Assembly: GCA_029204225.1 (NCBI GenBank) | Contig: CM055108.1 | Location: 8,616,601-8,680,600 of the forward strand | Direction: 5' to 3' | Length of the DNA: 64,000 nt | Source: Diphasiastrum complanatum | Lineage: Eukaryota > Streptophyta > Lycopodiopsida > Lycopodiales > Lycopodiaceae | Part shown: piece by piece, positions 20,401 through 30,691 of the stretch | Layout of the letters: every line of letters begins with the position of its first letter | How positions within the stretch are numbered: the first letter of the stretch is position 1 | Position numbers and translations under genes: made by a program | The notes under the pieces: generated by a model | What the model saw: only the letters and a program-made list of their open reading frames with translations | Databases searched by the model: none | Told to the model about the DNA's origin: nothing

Positions 20401-20615
20401 TAAATCATTGACATTAATAGATCATAAAAGATAGGACCTGCTAGGATTGACCGACCCTTGCCAATATTCTATAAGCTCCTACTCCAAGGCCTCGAAATTC
20501 TTAATTCTTATTAATAGTCTTTTATGGAAGACTAAGACCCTTTAACATAGGTTGTTTTGGCCATATGAAAGGTGACTTAATCATTACAATTGAATATATT
20601 TTGAGATAAAGTGTC
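20401..20615 (+). repeat. Dispersed repeat segment shared with 55985-56130
   Basis: The stretch with GGCCTCGAAATTCTTA, ATTAATAGTCTTTTATGGAA and CCCTTTAACATAGGTTGTTTT matches 55985-56130 in the same orientation. It marks the end of the repeat unit array. Confidence 0.6.
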
Positions 20616-21130
20616 TATTAATGACACAAAGTGTGATTTCGTAAGATGTTGTGATTGCACATAGATCACACAGATTGAAAACCAAGATCTATTCCATCAA
20701 TCTAATGCAAGAGCACATTACTACATGCATAAATCATCAAGACAAGTACTTTCACACGTGTGGAGGCTTGTGAAAAGAAAATACAAGTGAATTTCAGCCT
20801 TGCTCTTAGGTAGAGAGAGAATGTACTATCAAGAACTCGAGTAGAGAGAGAAACTAATTTCACTCCAAATAGTGTAAAAATCTCATAACTCCAAAAACTT
20901 ACAATACAAATGGATTGATGCTCCTATATATAGCTACTCAAGGGAGAGGGGAGTGAAACATCATTGGACCCCTTCTTATCCTCATCAAAATTTCTATTGG
21001 TTGACTAATATATGAGCACTAATGGTCACTAATTCTCATGCCAACACATGGAGACACATCACACACCAAACCTAAACTTGACAAATGTCATAAGCCTAAC
21101 TTGGCTCAAGCTACATCACAAGCTACTTTT
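20612..21130 (-). repeat. Probable solo LTR of a copia family
   Basis: The composition resembles the copia LTRs elsewhere in the window, read in reverse: TTTCACACGTGTGG (20750-20763), TAGAGAGAGAAAC blocks matching the inverted CTCTCTCTACCCGAG words of copia 1, and an AT-rich promoter-like CTATATATAGC at 20931-20942. The ends are not fixed: the left is at 20612 or 20640, the right near 21130. No clear target duplication was found. Confidence 0.45.
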
Positions 21131-21133
21131 GGC

Positions 21134-21530
21134 CTAATCACAACTACAAATATGGGCCCATTGCCACACCCATAGCCACACACATAAGACGGGGAACAGA
21201 TTTGACCCGTTGGCCCTCGTGTGGCAATGTCCGTGGCAATCACGTGGCAAATTGCATGGCAATGAACGCGTGGCACTACCACGCCGTATAAAGATTCCGT
21301 CATCGGCCGTTCCTCCAAACAGATTTGGGGGGAGAGGTGGGGGGACTGAGGCAAATTCAAATGTCAAATCTACACAGCAAGATCCAGTGTGCCATGCATG
21401 GCAAAATGCTATAAATGTTTTTTTTTAGAATTTTGCCACACATGGCAATTTTTCCCTGAGAGCTCCCTCCTACTAGGCGTAGCAAATGTTTTGAATTTTT
21501 TTTTTAATGGCGTGGCACTTCCTTGAGGTA
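21134..21530. promoter_or_regulatory. Cluster of TGGCA/TGCCA words, partly as ACGTGGCA
   Basis: About eleven TGGC-type words in both orientations lie within 400 bp (for example GTGTGGCAAT, CCGTGGCAAT, CACGTGGCAA, GCATGGCAAT, GCGTGGCACT, TGCCATGCATGGCA, TTGCCACACATGGCA). The segment is more GC-rich than its surroundings and has runs of G and T. Short ORFs through it show no family. Such clustered short words are typical of transposon subterminal regions or dense promoters. Which applies here is unclear. Confidence 0.4.
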
Positions 21531-21612
21531 TGTTATGCATTCTAAATCTTGCTAGATTACATTTGAGTCACAAAGTGCATTTCATAGTATCTTCAACACG
21601 GTGAGATTGATG

Positions 21613-21765
21613 TAACAATGATTAATGATTTGTAATCTAACAATCATTCTTTGATTTGTAATCTAACAATGATTTTTTGATTTGTATTCTAACACTTATC
21701 ATTTTGTTGATTGATTTGTAATCCAACAATGATTCTTTGATTTGTAATCTAACAATGATTTGGTT
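21613..21765 (+). repeat. Minisatellite, about 26-27-bp unit
   Basis: About five to six imperfect copies of TTGATTTGTAATCTAACAAT separated by GATTCT-like spacers. No coding potential. Positions 21766-22122 show nothing recognisable. Confidence 0.7.
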
Positions 21766-22122
21766 TTCATTGTTTGCTTTTGTAGAGAGAAAAAGAGATG
21801 CACCTTAGAAGGAATTAAAGATCATCCAAACAATAGATGAGGTATGTTTTTTCATCTTAAATTGATGTTTTTGTTTGTTTTTCATTGTTTGTATATGTTT
21901 ACAGCAAATTTATACAAGATGAAATAGAAAAACATAAACAAAAAACAATTCTTTCATAGATAATGAGATAGAAATGATCAAATACAAAAGTTTATATTCA
22001 TAATCCAAAAAAGTGTACATATTCGCATCTAATTCTTAATAAGGGCTTTGATACTAATACTCTTTTTTCTACTTTTGCAAATAATAAAAATACATCAAAT
22101 CTAAGCAGTAATAATAGGCTTC

Positions 22123-22263
22123 TTAGTCTTTGCTCTCTTCTCCCTCATCGTCGTCCGAAGCCGAATCTTGTCCTTCGTCTTCGCCTTCATCCCCTTCATC
22201 TTTATTCCCTTCTTCTCCTTGGTTTCCTCCCATACTTTCTTCCACAAAGGAAGCGGATGCCCT
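22123..22263 (-). CDS. Acidic C-terminal exon-like sequence, gene unknown
   Basis: After a good 3' splice site on the minus strand (GAATGTGTATGTAG, boundary at 22263/22264), the frame reads through EESMGGNQGEEGNKDEGDEG and SASDDDEGEESKD to a TAA at 22123-22125. About 46 residues, more than half Asp/Glu/Ser. No upstream exon was identified, and low-complexity acidic tails occur in many proteins (including transposases and chromatin proteins), so the identity is open. Confidence 0.3.
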   Translation of the reverse strand, partial: RASASFVEESMGGNQGEEGNKDEGDEGEDEGQDSASDDDEGEESKD

Positions 22264-22392
22264 CTACATACACATTCACAAAATAAATTAATGATTATTA
22301 GACAAACACATGTCATAAAAATGAAATGAAATGAAAATTATGTATCAAAAATATGAGAAATACAAATTATGTAGCAAAAATTTACCCTTGGA

Positions 22393-23035
22393 TGTCAGAA
22401 ATTGTGAACTCCTGCAACTTTGTCGCGAAGGTGACAAAGCGAAACGAAGCGAAGGTCGAAGATCAAACATACCCCGAAGGTCGAAAGAAAAGTATTCGAG
22501 ACTCGACCCTGACATCCACGAAACAAAACAAAGAGACACGAAACGAAAGAAAGCAATTTCAGCCGCCAACTGGCAGCTCGACGAGCATGGAATCTTGTAC
22601 CTCATGCTTAGCTAAAAGAGTTAGCGACAATAGAGAATAACTAACTAGCTGATTAGGGTTGACTTGTCTTGTAATTCCCTATTTAACTGTCTTGTAAACT
22701 CCACACAGTGGAGATAAATACACATTTTTGGATCAACACAAATGAGACGATAGAGAGACAAAAACAGTGAGAATAGCTGTGCATGAAAGTCTGCCAACGA
22801 GTAAAACACAACGATAGAAGTGAGTGTCAGGCCGCCAACGAGCAAGACATTGACCAACTCACTCGTAACTCAAAAATAGATAATACAATTGCTCTCTTCT
22901 CCACCTTATTGTTCTTGTCATCTTGATTGCTCGAATCTTTTATGTTCTGTGATCTGTAGTCACTTTCTTAGGATCCTGAAACTTTTGCCTAAAAGAAAAC
23001 CAAATGAACGCAAACAAAAAACCAGTTTCGCTACA
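22393..23035 (+). repeat. 5' LTR of copia element 2
   Basis: 643 bp, TGTCAGAAATTG...TTTCGCTACA, directly followed by the PBS. The left edge is inferred from the TG and from its position, because the partner LTR is absent. Confidence 0.65.
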
Positions 23036-23048
23036 TGGTATCAGGGAA
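23036..23048 (+). other. Primer-binding site, initiator tRNA-Met (copia 2)
   Basis: TGGTATCAGGGAA directly after the LTR; the first eight bases equal the standard site. Confidence 0.8.
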
Positions 23049-23100
23049 TTGAGGTTATCACTACATGATATCCAAGCTGTGATTCTCTAGGCAATACGAT

Positions 23101-25850
23101 ATGGCAACAACGATCCAGACGAGAATATCAATTAGTCCTGATGGCAAAAACTATAGAGTATGGAAATTCAAAATCAAAACACTTCTAAAAGGTGAAAGCA
23201 TCTAGTCGGTGACTGAACTCACAGAGGTGCAGCCTCCAGAGGGAGACCCAAGGAGAGCTTCATGGATCAGAAAAGATGAACGTGCAATGGCGATCATCGT
23301 TTCATCCATCAACGAAGAAATACTCATGCAGATTGAGGACTGTGAGAGTAGCTATGAAGCATGAGAAAGATTAAATCAGAAGTACGAAGTGAGGACTACC
23401 GCTTCGGTGATGCATCTTCACAATCAGCTGCAATCTATGCGATGGGATGGCAACCAGTTGGATTAGCATGTTGAAAAGATCAGAACGATCTTTGCTCAAC
23501 TCACTGCATCATGACGGGAACACCAGGTCCCAGCAGCACAACAACTGATATACTTCACTAAATCTCTATCTGCATCCTATCAGCCATTGAGAATGCTCAT
23601 ATTGAGTCTACTGGATATGACATTCGAGAGAGCAATCAGTCTTGTTACTGATGAGAGACTGATGAGGGATGAAGGAGAAGGAAGCAGTGATCAAGAGAAA
23701 GCCCTTTCCATGAAGGAAAAGAAGAAGAACAAACCAAGGCCCAGATTTGACAAGGCGAATACAAAGTCTTCAAGTAGAGGCAACGAAAGCCAACAATCTT
23801 CTTCACTATCACAAACCAGGACACACAGCCGATAGATATTAGTTCAATCCTACGATACCTTGCATGCATTGCAAGAAGAAGGACATTCTGCATACGATTG
23901 CAGATTCAACCCAAAAAGAAAAAACAAAGATGACAAAGCAAATGTTCCAGATTTGTCCAAGGATGCAAACAAAGGTGATGAAGCTTTCACGATTTTCGTT
24001 GAAGCTTCAACAAGCTACACTGAACAAGACTACGATGTAGTCATTGATTCAGGAGCGATCTCACACATCACCTGCAACAAAAGAATCTTGATCGACTAAA
24101 GAGAGCTCAAGAACAACAAAGTAGTGATTCTAGGAGATGGGAGCCGACATGATGTCAAGGGCATTGGGACTCTACAGCTACGAACAATGTCAGGTCAAGC
24201 AGAGCTGTCAGAAGCACTCCACATACCTTCACTAAGAAGAGACCTACTATCAGTCTCCAAGATGGCAAATCTTGGAATTCGAGTTCTATTTGATGGCAAT
24301 ATATGCCGGATGATCGAGAAAACAACAAACAAGTTGTTGATAGTTGGATGCAGAGAAGGTAATCTCTACCGAGCCAAGATAATCAACAATTCTAATAGCA
24401 TACTAAATGCATCAGAAAATGAAGATCAGCTCTGGCACAGAAGAATGTATCATCTAGTCTATGACATGAGCAGAAAAGACATAGTCACAAGTTTGAAAAT
24501 ATTCAGACCCGATAATGAGTTTTGCAAAACTTGTCAAAAAGGCAAGCAACATCGGAATCCATTCTTACACGAGGAAAGAAGAGCACAATAAGTTCTTGAG
24601 CTCGTCCACTTAGATGTCTCTGAACCAATGAAACTTGATTCGCTCTTAAGATTGAGGTATTTCTTGATGTTTATTGATGATTACAGCCGGATGACAATGA
24701 TCTACTACTTTTAAAAAAAAATCTGAAGTGTTTGACTCTTTCAAAAAGCTCGTGGCATTCGCAAAGAGACACACCTCAAAGAAGATTTAGATCATCAGGT
24801 CTGATAATGGAGGTGAGTACAAGAGTACAGAATTTTTTAAATTCTATCAAGAACAAGGGATAGAGCATCAATTCACTCCTGCATACACCCCCAAATATAA
24901 TGGTGTCACAAAAAGAAGAAACAGGATGCTAGTCGAAGGAGCCAGATGCATGATGGCACAGGCTCGATTGCCGAGTCAATTTTGGTCTGAGGCAATAGCT
25001 GCAGCAATACACCTGTAGAATAGATCAACAATGACAGCCCTGGAAACAAAACACCGTACGAAATGTGGACATGTAGAAAGCCTGATCTGTCATACATGCG
25101 TGTATTCGGATGTGCAACATACAAGCACATACTAAAAGAACAAAGAAACAAGCTTGATGAAAAATTAGAGCAGACAATCATGGTCGAATACTCGAACGGA
25201 TCACAAGTGTATAGACTCTACAACCCAACCATGAAGAAAGTCGTGTCGAGTAGAGATGTGAAGTTCGATGAGTCCACATTCCCTGGATTGAAGGGCGAAA
25301 GAGGCCATGAGATCTTCACATTATTGCCAATTCAAGAGGGAGATCGAGGACAAACATCAAATTAGAATATTGAGTCCCAGACTCTAGAGCAGTAGGAAGT
25401 CGAATATCAACCCACCGAAGAAGAAACATTCAAACAGCGACGAATCGAACCCAGAAGGTCGACAAGACAAAGAAGACCTCCAAATCGATGCACTGACAAT
25501 CTTCAATGGAGCGAAGAAACAGAGTTCAATTACTGCAACTTCACTGAAGAGCCAACTACATATTTAGAAGCTATCCAGAGTCCAGAAGGAGAATTCTGGA
25601 AGCAAGCAATGTTAGAGAAAATCGAATCAATGAGGCAAAACGAGGCATGGACACTAGAGCCACAACCCGAAGATAAAAAGATCGTCGATTGCAAGTGGGT
25701 CTACAAAAGGAAAATCAAATCAGACGGCACTGTCAGATGCTACAAAGCAAGGCTTGTCGCAAAGGGCTACACACAAAGGTACGGTGTTGATTATTTTGAC
25801 ACGTATTTGCCAATGGTCAAAATGACAAGCATTCGACTTATAAGGGAAGC
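23101..25850 (+). pseudogene. Copia gag-pol (element 2), decayed and truncated in RT
   Basis: Gag starts MATTIQTRISISPDGKNYRV (ATG 23101). The zinc-knuckle region near 23840-23900 is damaged. Protease DYDVVIDSGAISHITCNK (24030-24080) keeps D-S-G-A. Pre-integrase is LWHRRMYHL with CKTCQKGKQHRNPF. IN starts VHLDVSEP and FLMFIDDYSR, then loses frame around 24710-25030. Later parts are readable: PYEMWTCRKPDLSYMRVFGC, VVSSRDVKFDES, and RT up to CKWVYKRKIKSDGTVRCYKA, GYTQRYGVDYFDTYLPMVKM and TSIRLI. RT ends there, before the active site. At least eight in-frame stops. Confidence 0.85.
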
Positions 25851-25854
25851 TCCT

Positions 25855-26196
25855 TAGATCCTGCTTACAAATCACAAACACAATGGATAACACACTATAG
25901 ATAAACCACCCAACCAAGTAGAAGCATCCAATGAATCTCTAGAAGCTTCACCCCCAAGCCAAGGAACAAGAAGCATGAATGTATAATGAGAGCCTGGCAA
26001 TGAATCCACAACCATAATGAGGAGTAGGGCAATTTTGGACCCAATATATAGAGCCAAAAGCATCTTGGGAACATAGCCATGCATAGCCCTAAGTTCCCTA
26101 TACATAGATTCACCTAGAATAGAGTCCTAAGCATGGACCAACTATTCACAGAAATGCTATTGATAACTCTACACATGCATACACTATCTCATACCT
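25855..26196 (-). repeat. Ty3 LTR fragment, homologous to 60285-60509
   Basis: The minus strand matches the LTR that follows the Ty3 remnant at 59179-60095 almost base for base (GTATGAGATAGTGTATGCAT, GGACTCTATTCTAGGTGAAT, CTCTATATATTGGGTCCAAA). It extends past the point where that copy is cut by copia 4, so it shows what the missing LTR end looks like. The first ~160 bp of the LTR are absent here. Confidence 0.8.
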
Positions 26197-26333
26197 TCAT
26201 CTTCATCTTCAATCAAGAACTCATAAAGGTCTTGGAGCACCAAGAGTGACTCCATCCTTACCTTCCAACTAGCATAATTTGTAGAATTCAACCTCTCACT
26301 AGCTTCTAGAAGGTATGCTCCAGCAGATCCCAT
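26197..26333 (-). pseudogene. Copia Gag N-terminus (element 3)
   Basis: ATG at 26331-26333: MGSAGAYLLEASERLNSTNY, ASWKVRMESLLVLQDLYEFL, IEDEDEG, then the junction. It closely resembles the Gag start of copia 1 (LESSERLTTSNYSIWKMRMES) and of the fragment at 53100-53444. It is truncated to about 45 residues. Confidence 0.8.
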
Positions 26334-26339
26334 CTTACT

Positions 26340-27125
26340 AGTGACTTCTACAAACAAGAAATAGATTTGATTGACTTGAAACTCACAAAGGTCTAACACT
26401 TGCAGTGTTTCACTCAAATTTGATTTCTATTCCAACAAATGGACTTATAATCACAGTTCTATCACTCCCTCACAAAGTTGGATGGAAGATCAGATGAAGT
26501 GAAAACTACTTTCAAACAAATCTTGCCAAAAAATGGATTTGATTGTCTCTAGAAACTCACTAAGGTCTCTTTTTTGTAGTGTTTCACACAAATTAGATTT
26601 CTAATCCAACAAATGGACTCATAATCTCAGTTCTAGCACTCCCTCACAAAGTTGGAATGAAGATAAGATGATGTGAAATCTACTTACAATCAAATCTTGC
26701 CAATTTTGGCTATTTTTGGACAAAAAAATGACTTAATCTCCTTCACACTTTTTGATGTACTTTCAAGACCTGTAAAAAAAGTTTAGAGTACCTAATTTCA
26801 GCCTAGATTAATTAGATATCATGACCCTAAGTCAAATCTAATCAATGGCACTCAATCTTGGTAGCTTATCCTAAGATTTCCACCAAAAATTATATCAAAA
26901 GCTCACAAATTGAATTTATTTAGATCAAATGAATACCATGCATTAAATGCAGGTTCAGAGGTGCCCACACATGTGGATAGTACGGATTTTGACCCCTACC
27001 AAGTTTGGGATCAAGTCTCCTCACCAAAATCAAGATTCTAGCTTGCCCTCTCAATACTAGTTTTTAGCACCAAAACTTGCTAAAAATGGATTTGCATTAG
27101 ATCAATGGCTTATGCTCTTGTACTT
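26340..27125 (-). other. Leader of copia 3 with a direct duplication
   Basis: Two similar stretches of about 170 bp (from about 26365 and about 26540) both contain AACTCAC.AAGGTCT, GTGTTTCAC.CAAATT.GATTTCT, CCAACAAATGGACT.ATAATC and CACTCCCTCACAAAGTTGGA. No coding frame. The rest is leader sequence with nothing else recognised. Confidence 0.6.
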
Positions 27126-27138
27126 GGCTCTGATACCA
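27126..27138 (-). other. Primer-binding site, initiator tRNA-Met (copia 3)
   Basis: The minus strand TGGTATCAGAGCC is a perfect match to the canonical site, directly after the LTR end CTTTCACA. Confidence 0.9.
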
Positions 27139-27832
27139 TGTGAAAGTACTATACTTTAGGACCATAAATGGATCTACAAAAGATCCACAAGAGTGATTGG
27201 ATGCTTGCTTAACAATCTATCAAAAAACTAGTCATCAAAAAATTGATCTAGATTGGCAATTTGACAAACAACAAGCATTAACAATCAAAAACATTGATCA
27301 ACATTGAAATCTGAGACCACACGTGTGTACTACAGGCTGCCTTCAGCCTGAGAAACAAGTAGAAATTGATTTGGTTGCATTTGGATCACAAAAACTCAAT
27401 GTACATAGTGAACTAGCTTGAGATTGCCAATGAGCTCCAAAAATTTTCTATCTTCTCACTATAGAGAGAGGGAATACATAGCAAATTCGACTTCCTTCTT
27501 GAAGTTAGGTGGATTTCTAGCATGTAATAAGGAAGTTAACTCACTCTCCTTGACCTAAAATGAAACCCTAGTCTATTTCCTAGAGTCATGCTTGGTAGAT
27601 AGCTAGTTGGTCAAATTTTCACCTTAAATCTAGGATTTAGGTCCTATAAACTAGGAATCACTACCAAAATGACATGACCAACCCTATGGACTTGACCTAA
27701 CCTACATTAGGAGTGGGTTGCCACGTGGCATCTTGGCCTCACATGTGTGGAATCCACTTATGTATAAAATTTACATTATACTACGTGGTTTTTGATCAAG
27801 CTAGATTTGCCAATTTTTGGCAATTCTTCACA
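27139..27832 (-). repeat. 5' LTR of copia element 3
   Basis: 694 bp; minus strand TGTGAAGAATTGCC...GTACTTTCACA. The start is nearly the same as that of copia 1 (TGCGAAGAATTG). It contains a CACACGTGTG palindrome at 27318-27327. Confidence 0.8.
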
Positions 27833-28554
27833 ATTAAATCCATCAGCAACGATTAATATGTCTCGATTTGAATAATGTGGTCCAACTTCAATCACTGTAA
27901 CTGCCACTATTTCTACCAATGCAGACTCGTTTCTTCCAAGATTTTGTTGTATGATATTTTTGCACTATTCATAAAATTTCAGAAGACTAATCTCAGGAAA
28001 AAACTCCAAGCAAGTGCTAAATTGTGTTAGTTTTCTAATCATTGTAGATGGTTGCAAAGCGAGACTATAAGTTGAGCTTTCTCCTTCACCCCTTGAATTT
28101 TTTTTTACGACTGCAAAATCTCTTATTGCAACACAGTAAAAAACTAGCAAATCTGTATATTTGTGATAATTATCATCAATAGACAATGTGATTGTGCCGT
28201 CCCCTCTTTCGTCGGTCAAATCAAATTTTAAATATTTTCCGTACGTGGTTGTACGGTTCCAATTCCCATACTTTGCCCAAATTTGACCAACAAACAAACC
28301 ACCTCTTGTGTTGGGATGAATGTCATATACTTGAATTGCTGGATCTTGAAATGAATGAGTTGCACTATTATCAATCGTCTGTTGTGGGATTTGAGATTGT
28401 ATCAAAGTCAATTTGTTACTTTCATTAGATTTTCTGGAAAATTTATTCTTTTTCTTTGAATTTGTCGACGAAGAAGGCCTTTTTAAGATCTTATTGGTTG
28501 TGCCACTCAAAAGTTTTTTTTCTTCGCACGCCAAATCACTGTCTGTATTCAAAT
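27833..28554 (-). pseudogene. RPA1-like OB-fold protein fragment
   Basis: A minus-strand exon begins after a 3' splice site (ATTGTTTTGTAG, boundary 28554/28555). A Ser/Lys-rich stretch leads to a region resembling an RPA 70-kDa OB-fold: RGGLFVGQIWAKYGNWNRTT, YGKYLKFDLTDERGDGTITL, VFYCVAIRDFAVVKKN and YSLALQPSTMIRKL. A TAG at 27965-27967 interrupts it. The same frame then continues (NESALVEIVAVTVIEVGPHY, SNRDILIVADGFN) until copia 3 cuts it at 27832. Known RPA1 relatives bind single-stranded DNA in replication and also occur in Helitron-type transposons. Here it could be a host gene remnant or a transposon gene. The fold assignment is by eye. Confidence 0.5.
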
Positions 28555-28783
28555 CTACAAAACAATTTTACCACAAGTAACGAAGATTAGCAAGCAAGTC
28601 AATTTTGAATAATCACGTTTTAACAATAATAATTTGTATCTACGAAAGTTTATATTAATCACAATTATGTTGTAGAATATTATAGTATTTAAGAATATTC
28701 AAAATCAATATTCACAACATGTATTCACAATATTCACGTATCTCATAATATATGTTTCTCAATATTCACAATTTCACATCAGT

Positions 28784-29331
28784 TGTCATGTGCTGTATGT
28801 AATTGGCCCATGAGCTTATTAATGAGTTACCAAAATAGCCATGGAGCTAAACTAGACTAGTCATTGGAATTGTTAATAAAAAGGTGCAAACAACCACACC
28901 ACATTTGTATTGGCGAGAATTATAATAATGGCTGTAAGGCTCAAATTAAGGTAATAAGGTCCCAAATGTTAATTAGAGGCACTAAAGACCCACTATAAAT
29001 AGAGGAGATCGTGCTGATTTGGAGGCTATTCTACTTTATGATTTTGAACTTTTGGTGATCTTGAAGCTTTTCTTTGAGAGCTTTCTTGATAGTATTGATG
29101 GTTCAGGTGCCTACAATCACATGAGAGCTATGATCATGCTCTAGTTTCAGGCCTAATCTTGTGAATGATCAATAATAATGAATAATGGATTCTATCTTTA
29201 CCCATTTTGGTGAAGTTTGGCTACATTTAGTTAGTTTCTTGAATTTTGACTAGTTTCTTGATTCCTTGCATTGTCATGATATTTTGATGTTTAATAAATG
29301 GATTAGATGCTTGAATGCTAAGATTGGCACA
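28784..29331 (+). repeat. 5' LTR of Ty3 element 2 (left edge uncertain)
   Basis: It ends ATTGGCACA shortly before a perfect initiator-Met PBS. It contains a promoter-like CACTATAAATAGAGG at 28981-28995 and a polyadenylation-like AATAATGAATAATGG. The TG start at 28784 is a guess because no partner LTR is present. 28555-28783 is AT-rich with nothing recognised. Confidence 0.55.
28981..28995 (+). promoter_or_regulatory. TATA box of Ty3 element 2 LTR
   Basis: CACTATAAATAGAGG is a classical plant TATA context. The same word CACTATAAATAG recurs at 51188-51200. Confidence 0.55.
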
Positions 29332-29340
29332 TGAAAATTT

Positions 29341-29352
29341 TGGTATCAGAGC
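29341..29352 (+). other. Primer-binding site, initiator tRNA-Met (Ty3 element 2)
   Basis: TGGTATCAGAGC, a perfect match, nine bases after the LTR end. Confidence 0.85.
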
Positions 29353-29889
29353 ATTAGATCCTTTCCCTATCAGATTTAGTGGTTCTTGTTAAATTTGGTG
29401 GAGTTTCTTGTTCTAGTTTTCTTGATTTTTCAATATTCAGCAAGATTTGATTCAATTTTTGACCATTTACTATTTTTTTTTGTGTGAGTTCATATTGTAG
29501 ATCAGTAGATCTTTTGTTTAGCTTTTTGGAGGTACTGAGATTTTTTGATTTGGAGCAATAATGGCCAAGTTATGGCCATTTTTGTGTTTTCCTTTCACTT
29601 TTAGTTAGTGGTAGTTTTTGCAGTCTGTTTTTCTTCATTTTTGGCTGCACTTTTGGCCGAATTTTATGACTGTATTTTTATAGGATTGTAGATCTCACTC
29701 TCAGCTTGAATTTGAGCCAATTTGCAGCCAATTTGGTTAAAAATTGATAGAGATATGACAATTCTTGTGAAGGAGGTCTAATTCTAGCTTTGGTAGAAAA
29801 TTTGGGAGAGAATCACTTCAATTCTTCATTTTAACTGCTCCTTTGTAAATTTTTAAAAGTTTTTTCATTTTAAAGTTTAAAAAAACAAA

Positions 29890-30130
29890 AACAAGACATA
29901 AACCTAACACCCGTGCCCTAAACCTAATATGCCCTAAACCTAACCCCACAAGCCGGCATCAGCTCAGCTTTCGACCGAGACGGCGACCTCCTCTTCACGA
30001 GCCCTTCCTGAGCACATACCTACAAGACGACGACCTCCCGAGCATGTTACCTTTGCGGGGACTTCCTCTTCACAAGCACGTGCCTCAGCTCCAACGCGAC
30101 CGCCAGCGCCCGCGCCCACAATGACGGCTG
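29890..30130. other. GC-rich insert in the leader, with CCCTAAACCTAA words
   Basis: In an AT-rich leader, this block is clearly richer in GC. It starts with GCCCTAAACCTAATATGCCC and CTAAACCTAACCCC, resembling degenerate plant telomere repeats (CCCTAAA). Two related copies of CGACCTCC...CTTCACGAGC / CTTCACAAGCACG follow. No frame or family is recognised. The rest of 29353-30690 is leader with no feature seen. Confidence 0.4.
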
Positions 30131-30691
30131 CACAAAGAATATTTCATAAAGAATATTCTGAGAAGATTCCATTCCTATTCCCCATTAACGTGCCCGAAGA
30201 AAAAAAATTACCGTCAATTTTCATAATTTTTCACGGTTCTTACTTATCTGTTACAAGCGCACCAATGTTTCATGGAATCCAAATGTTATAGGATTCAATT
30301 TGTAAATATTTTAATAGGCCTTCTATCTAAGTTTGTCTATTTTACATTTTTTTTGAAACTCTACATCTTTTTCATTTGAAGTCAGAATTCAGTGATATAA
30401 AAACGAAAATTGTTCAGTTCACTGCGGAGAGCACAATGATCATCAATTTGTCATCATTACTTGTTATTTTTATTTTTTTTAATAGGACCTCTTATTTCTT
30501 AACTTGTTTCCATTTTATACTACATTCTTTTAAAATTTTTCATATCACTTACATGTGACATCATATTTCAACGTTGTAAAAGGAAAAAGTGATCATTACG
30601 TTGAGTTCAATTAAATGGCATCGAAAAGAACGAGTTTGGAACAGAGTAAATATTAACCAAAGTTTTAACTGCTATACAAGACACCACCGAA

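Larger units (their letters stand above)
22393..25850 (+). mobile_element. Ty1/copia element 2, 3' truncated
   Basis: 5' LTR (22393-23035), initiator-Met PBS (23036-23048), gag-pol from 23101. It ends inside RT at about 25850, where a Ty3 LTR fragment in the other orientation begins. There is no 3' LTR. Many stops and frame changes show it is old. Confidence 0.85.
26197..27832 (-). mobile_element. Ty1/copia element 3, 5' part only
   Basis: On the minus strand: 5' LTR (27139-27832), PBS, untranslated leader and the first ~45 codons of gag, then a sharp junction to a Ty3 LTR fragment at 26196/26197. The LTR edge at 27832 cuts an RPA-like coding frame. Confidence 0.8.

Noticed and set aside
21106-21428. 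Overlapping ORFs on both strands in the TGGCA-rich block
   Set aside because: They follow from the local GC-rich repeats and lack start context and domains.
22331-22640. Coding ORFs on both strands at 22331-22640
   Set aside because: The region is mostly the 5' LTR of copia 2; the frames overlap and have no recognisable domain.
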